NCBI GenBank assembly: GCA_030698575.1
Contig: JAUYMQ010000415.1
Span: 1-8,249, forward strand
Reading direction: 5' to 3'
Length of the DNA: 8,249 bases
Source of the DNA: Deltaproteobacteria bacterium
Lineage (GTDB): Bacteria > JAUYMQ01
Part shown: positions 5,863 through 8,249 of the stretch, one piece after another
How positions within the stretch are numbered: position 1 is the stretch's first letter
Layout of the letters: every line of letters begins with the position of its first letter
Made by a program: the position numbers and the translations under genes
The notes under the pieces: generated by a model
Seen by the model: only the letters and a program-made list of their open reading frames with translations
Database searches by the model: none
Told to the model about the DNA's origin: nothing

Positions 5863-6866
5863 CAGGCCGCCTCCTCCGCCGCCGGCGCGCCGTTGCGCCG
5901 GATGACGTGCCCGCCCTCATAGAGATTCCCTTCGATGTCGGGGCTGTTCTTCCAGCGGCGGTGGGCCCAGAGCCAGTGGTCGGGTCGAATGCGAATGACC
6001 TCTTCGAGCGCCCGGTTGATGCGCGCGGTGGTCTCGCGGATGTCCTCCTTCCGGTCGCCCGTGTCCGGCAGCTCGATCTCTGGAAAGATGAGGATCCGGA
6101 AGCGCATCTCGCCGGGCTCGCGAAGCGAGAAGGCCGGCACGAGCGGCGTGCGCGTGCGGAGCGCCATGACCGCCACGCCCGCCGTGCTCGAGGCCTCGAC
6201 GCCGAAGAGCGGCACGAACACGCCCTTCGAGCGCCGAGAGTACTGATCCACCAGGATCCCGATGTCTTCGTTCCGCCTGAGCACCGCGATCATGGCCTTC
6301 ACGCCCCCGTGCTTCTTGTCGATGATGTGGTTGCCGGTGGAGGTGCGCATGGCCTCGAGGTGATCGTCGAGGAGCGGGTTGTCCAGCGGCCTGACGACGG
6401 CGTTGAAGTGGCGCCCCGTCAGGGCGTGCGTATGACCGGCCAGCTCCCAGTTGCCGAAGTGGCCCGTCACGACGAAGCAGCCGCGCTTGCGCTCCTTCAC
6501 CTTCTCGTAGATATCGAAGTTCTCGAAGGTGACATGGTCGTCAATATTCTCCTTCGTCCAGAGGTGGAGGTGCGAGACCTCGGCCGCGACCAGGCCCAGA
6601 TTCTCGAAGCTTCCTCGCGCGGTCTTCCAGCGCCAGGCTTCGTCCTTCTCGGGGAAGGCCACGCGGAGGTTCTGCAGCGCTATCTCCCGGTGCCGGCGAT
6701 CCAGGCGAAAGGCGAGCCGCGCCACGGTCAGGCAGAGCGAGCGGGCCGCGCGGAAAGGGAGCAGCCGCAGCAGCCCAAGCGTCACGCGCACGCCGGCATA
6801 GCCCAGCCACAGCACGAGCTTCGAAGGTTCCTTTTTTTTCTTCTTGCGGCGTCGCTTCTCGCTCAT
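5862..6866 (-). CDS. lpxL: Lipid A biosynthesis acyltransferase (LpxL/HtrB family)
   Basis: A 334-residue inner-membrane acyltransferase, predicted to add a secondary fatty acid to Kdo2-lipid IVA from acyl-ACP. After a very basic N-terminus (residues 4-16 mostly K/R) a hydrophobic stretch (17-40) anchors it. The family signature H-x4-E is H136-E141 in TGHFGNWE. NLRVAFPE (66-73), ILVDQYSRRSKG (204-215), PLFGVEASSTAG (219-230) and DHWLWAHRRWK (296-306) are all typical. Which acyl chain and position it uses (LpxL, LpxM or LpxP role) cannot be told. Its ATG overlaps the lpxK stop by 4 bases (ATGA) and its stop overlaps gmhB by one, showing tight translational coupling. The lysine run contains a stretch of eight A residues on the coding strand (6832-6839), a possible slippage site. 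Downstream of residue 315 the tail is variable and alanine-rich. Confidence 0.93.
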   Translation of the reverse strand: MSEKRRRKKKKKEPSKLVLWLGYAGVRVTLGLLRLLPFRAARSLCLTVARLAFRLDRRHREIALQNLRVAFPEKDEAWRWKTARGSFENLGLVAAEVSHLHLWTKENIDDHVTFENFDIYEKVKERKRGCFVVTGHFGNWELAGHTHALTGRHFNAVVRPLDNPLLDDHLEAMRTSTGNHIIDKKHGGVKAMIAVLRRNEDIGILVDQYSRRSKGVFVPLFGVEASSTAGVAVMALRTRTPLVPAFSLREPGEMRFRILIFPEIELPDTGDRKEDIRETTARINRALEEVIRIRPDHWLWAHRRWKNSPDIEGNLYEGGHVIRRNGAPAAEEAA

Positions 6867-7945
6867 TTTGCTATCCCCGCCGCCCGCCGGACGGCACGTT
6901 CGAAGGCTTCACGATCGTCGAATTCCGTCCGCACCGAGAGGGCGAGCAGTGGCGGCCCGCCGCCGAGCCATTCCGGATCGATCTTCACGGCGTCCTTCTC
7001 GGTCGTCACGATGGCCTCGATCGCATGCGCGCGGTCGCGAACCGAGGCGATGTCCGCCGGACCGTACCGGTAATGATCGGGGAAGAAAAACCGTCCTGCC
7101 ACCTCGAACCCCTGCTCTTCGAGCCCTTCGACGAAGTGCTCCGGCTCCGCCAGTGCGCACATCGCGGCCACCCGCCGGCGCCGCATGGCGTCGAGTGGAA
7201 GCGGCTTGTCGGTCGATAGATCGCGGAACGCCACCGGCACCGTGCGCGCCTCGAGCACCGGCGCACCGGGCGCCATCGCGCCCAGCATCGCACGGACCGG
7301 GGCGGGATCATCCTCACTCGCAAGCTTCGTGACGATCACGAGGCCGGCCTTCGAGAGGGCCGAGGCCGGCATCCGCAGCGGTCCCGCCGGCAACATCCGG
7401 CCGTTGCCGAAGGGGCGGCGGCCGTTCACCGTGACGATGTCGAGATCCTTCGCCACGCGCCGGTTCTGGAAGCCGTCGTCGAGCACCAGCGCGCCCGCGC
7501 CGTAGCGCGAGACCGCCAGCGCCCCGGCCCGCGCCCGGTCGGCGCAGACGATCGCCACCAGCCCGGGCAGCGCCCGCGCAAGCATGGCCGGCTCGTCTCC
7601 CGCCTCCGAGGCGTCCGCCAGGTTGCCCTCGCCGTCACTCGCCACGAGAAGTTTCCCGGCGCCGGCGCGGCCGTAGCCGCGCGAAAGAAGCGCCACCCGC
7701 ACACCGGCCGCCATGAGCGTGCGCGCCACCTCCGCGGCCACCGGCGTCTTTCCCGTTCCGCCCACCGTGAGGGCGCCGATCGAGAGTACCGGTACGGGGA
7801 GCTGCGCCGGGCGCCGGAGGATCTTCTCCCGCAGCCGCCAGGCGATCTCGTAAGCGGACCCGAGCGGGGCGAGGCACAGGCTCAGGAGCGCCGGACCTGC
7901 GCTCGCGCCGGGATCCCAAACGCGGCGCGCCAGGGGTTCAAGCAT
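6863..7945 (-). CDS. lpxK: Tetraacyldisaccharide 4'-kinase
   Basis: A 360-residue inner-membrane-associated kinase that phosphorylates the 4' position of the lipid A disaccharide to give lipid IVA. An N-terminal hydrophobic helix (about 17-35) leads to the P-loop GGTGKTP (62-68) within IGALTVGGTGKTP. Other family motifs are LSRGYGR (87-93), GDEP (116-119), VLDDGFQNR (154-162), LPAGPLR (185-191), FFPDHY (287-292) and TTEKDAVK (314-321). Length is normal. The ATG at 7945 was chosen because the protein then starts MLEPLARRVW, as usual for LpxK. The open frame extends 67 codons upstream only because it overlies waaA. It overlaps the waaA stop by 8 bases and lacks a good Shine-Dalgarno sequence of its own, so it probably relies on coupling to waaA translation. 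Confidence 0.95.
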   Translation of the reverse strand: MLEPLARRVWDPGASAGPALLSLCLAPLGSAYEIAWRLREKILRRPAQLPVPVLSIGALTVGGTGKTPVAAEVARTLMAAGVRVALLSRGYGRAGAGKLLVASDGEGNLADASEAGDEPAMLARALPGLVAIVCADRARAGALAVSRYGAGALVLDDGFQNRRVAKDLDIVTVNGRRPFGNGRMLPAGPLRMPASALSKAGLVIVTKLASEDDPAPVRAMLGAMAPGAPVLEARTVPVAFRDLSTDKPLPLDAMRRRRVAAMCALAEPEHFVEGLEEQGFEVAGRFFFPDHYRYGPADIASVRDRAHAIEAIVTTEKDAVKIDPEWLGGGPPLLALSVRTEFDDREAFERAVRRAAGIAK

Positions 7946-8249
7946 GGGCCGGGACCGGCTCAGCCCGCGCGCGCCCGCCGGCAAGGTGGGGCGCGAGAAG
8001 CCCAAGCGTGCGCTCGACGGCCCCCTGGCTCCGATTGATGGCATCGCGTCCGGCCCGGCCCATGGCTTCGGATCGCGCCGGATCGGCCAGAAGTTCCGCA
8101 AGAGCCTCGCCCAGCCCGGCTGCATCGCCGACGCGCCGGGCGGCACCCGCTTTCAGAAGGCACTCGGCTTCGAGCCGGAAGTTCTGCGTGTGCGGGCCGA
8201 AGAGAACGGGCTTCCCGTGCCGGGCGGGCTCGAGCACGTTGTGCCCGCC
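7938..8249 (-). CDS. waaA: Kdo transferase (3-deoxy-D-manno-octulosonic acid transferase), C-terminal part
   Basis: Only the last 103 codons lie in the window; the gene continues past the right edge. The sequence begins GGHNVLEPARHGKPVLFGPH, the conserved C-terminal signature of WaaA/KdtA (GT-B fold, GT30), which binds CMP-Kdo and transfers Kdo to lipid A precursor. It continues with NFRLEAECLLKAGAARRV and a helical tail with SQGAVERTLGLL. The final segment GGRARAEPVPAHA is a lineage-specific end. The TGA stop at 7940-7938 overlaps the lpxK start by 8 bases. waaA followed directly by lpxK is a common arrangement in Gram-negatives. Whether it is mono- or bifunctional cannot be judged from this piece. 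Confidence 0.93.
   Translation of the reverse strand, partial: GGHNVLEPARHGKPVLFGPHTQNFRLEAECLLKAGAARRVGDAAGLGEALAELLADPARSEAMGRAGRDAINRSQGAVERTLGLLAPHLAGGRARAEPVPAHA

Noticed and set aside
3373-5922. Very long plus-strand open frame (849 codons) opposite kdsA, gmhB and the epimerase
   Set aside because: It lies antisense to three clearly recognisable genes, its translation has no recognisable domain, and GC-rich third positions routinely create such open frames.
5907-7073. Plus-strand open frame of 388 codons opposite lpxL and lpxK
   Set aside because: Antisense shadow of two well-supported enzymes, with no recognisable motifs.
7946-8146. N-terminal extension of LpxK by 67 residues
   Set aside because: This stretch overlies waaA in another frame, and LpxK proteins normally begin at the MLEPL-like start chosen here.

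Overview
The window comes from a GC-rich Gram-negative bacterium. Nearly all identifiable genes serve the outer envelope: lipid A, Kdo and heptose synthesis, peptidoglycan turnover, and a probable outer-membrane lipoprotein. A receiver domain fused to a PilZ domain of the type common in Myxococcus-like bacteria, together with a cysteine-type (metal-dependent) KdsA, fits a former Deltaproteobacterium (Myxococcota/Desulfobacterota) or a related candidate phylum. Lineage cannot be fixed from sequence reading alone.

Left part (1-2512, plus strand). A non-coding leader of about 275 bases with some possible RNA structure precedes a CheY-PilZ response regulator (276-983). After a 131-base gap holding a GTGA-N6-TCAC dyad comes an MltF-type lytic transglycosylase (1115-2512), with an N-terminal solute-binding domain and a C-terminal SLT domain.

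Right part (2538-8249, minus strand, read right to left). Eight co-directional, tightly packed genes look like one operon: waaA (only its C-terminus is in the window), lpxK, lpxL, gmhB, kdsA, an NDP-sugar 4-epimerase, a 55-residue Trm112-like zinc protein, and a SYLF-domain lipoprotein. waaA/lpxK overlap by 8 bases, lpxK/lpxL by 4 (ATGA) and lpxL/gmhB by 1 (TGATG). The remaining gaps are 57, 51, 11 and 2 bases. The two gene groups converge with 25 bases between stop codons and no convincing terminator.

Functionally, KdsA makes Kdo-8-phosphate and WaaA transfers Kdo onto lipid A precursor. LpxK phosphorylates the 4' position of the disaccharide, and LpxL adds a secondary acyl chain. GmhB makes a heptose intermediate for the inner core, and the epimerase probably supplies a sugar nucleotide for core or surface glycan. 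The promoter of this operon lies beyond the right edge.

I see no tRNA, rRNA, CRISPR array, insertion sequence, phage gene or defence system. This is mostly ordinary core envelope biology. The points worth a second look are the small zinc protein embedded in the LPS operon, the iterated Shine-Dalgarno repeats before the epimerase, the dyad before mltF, and the CheY-PilZ protein.
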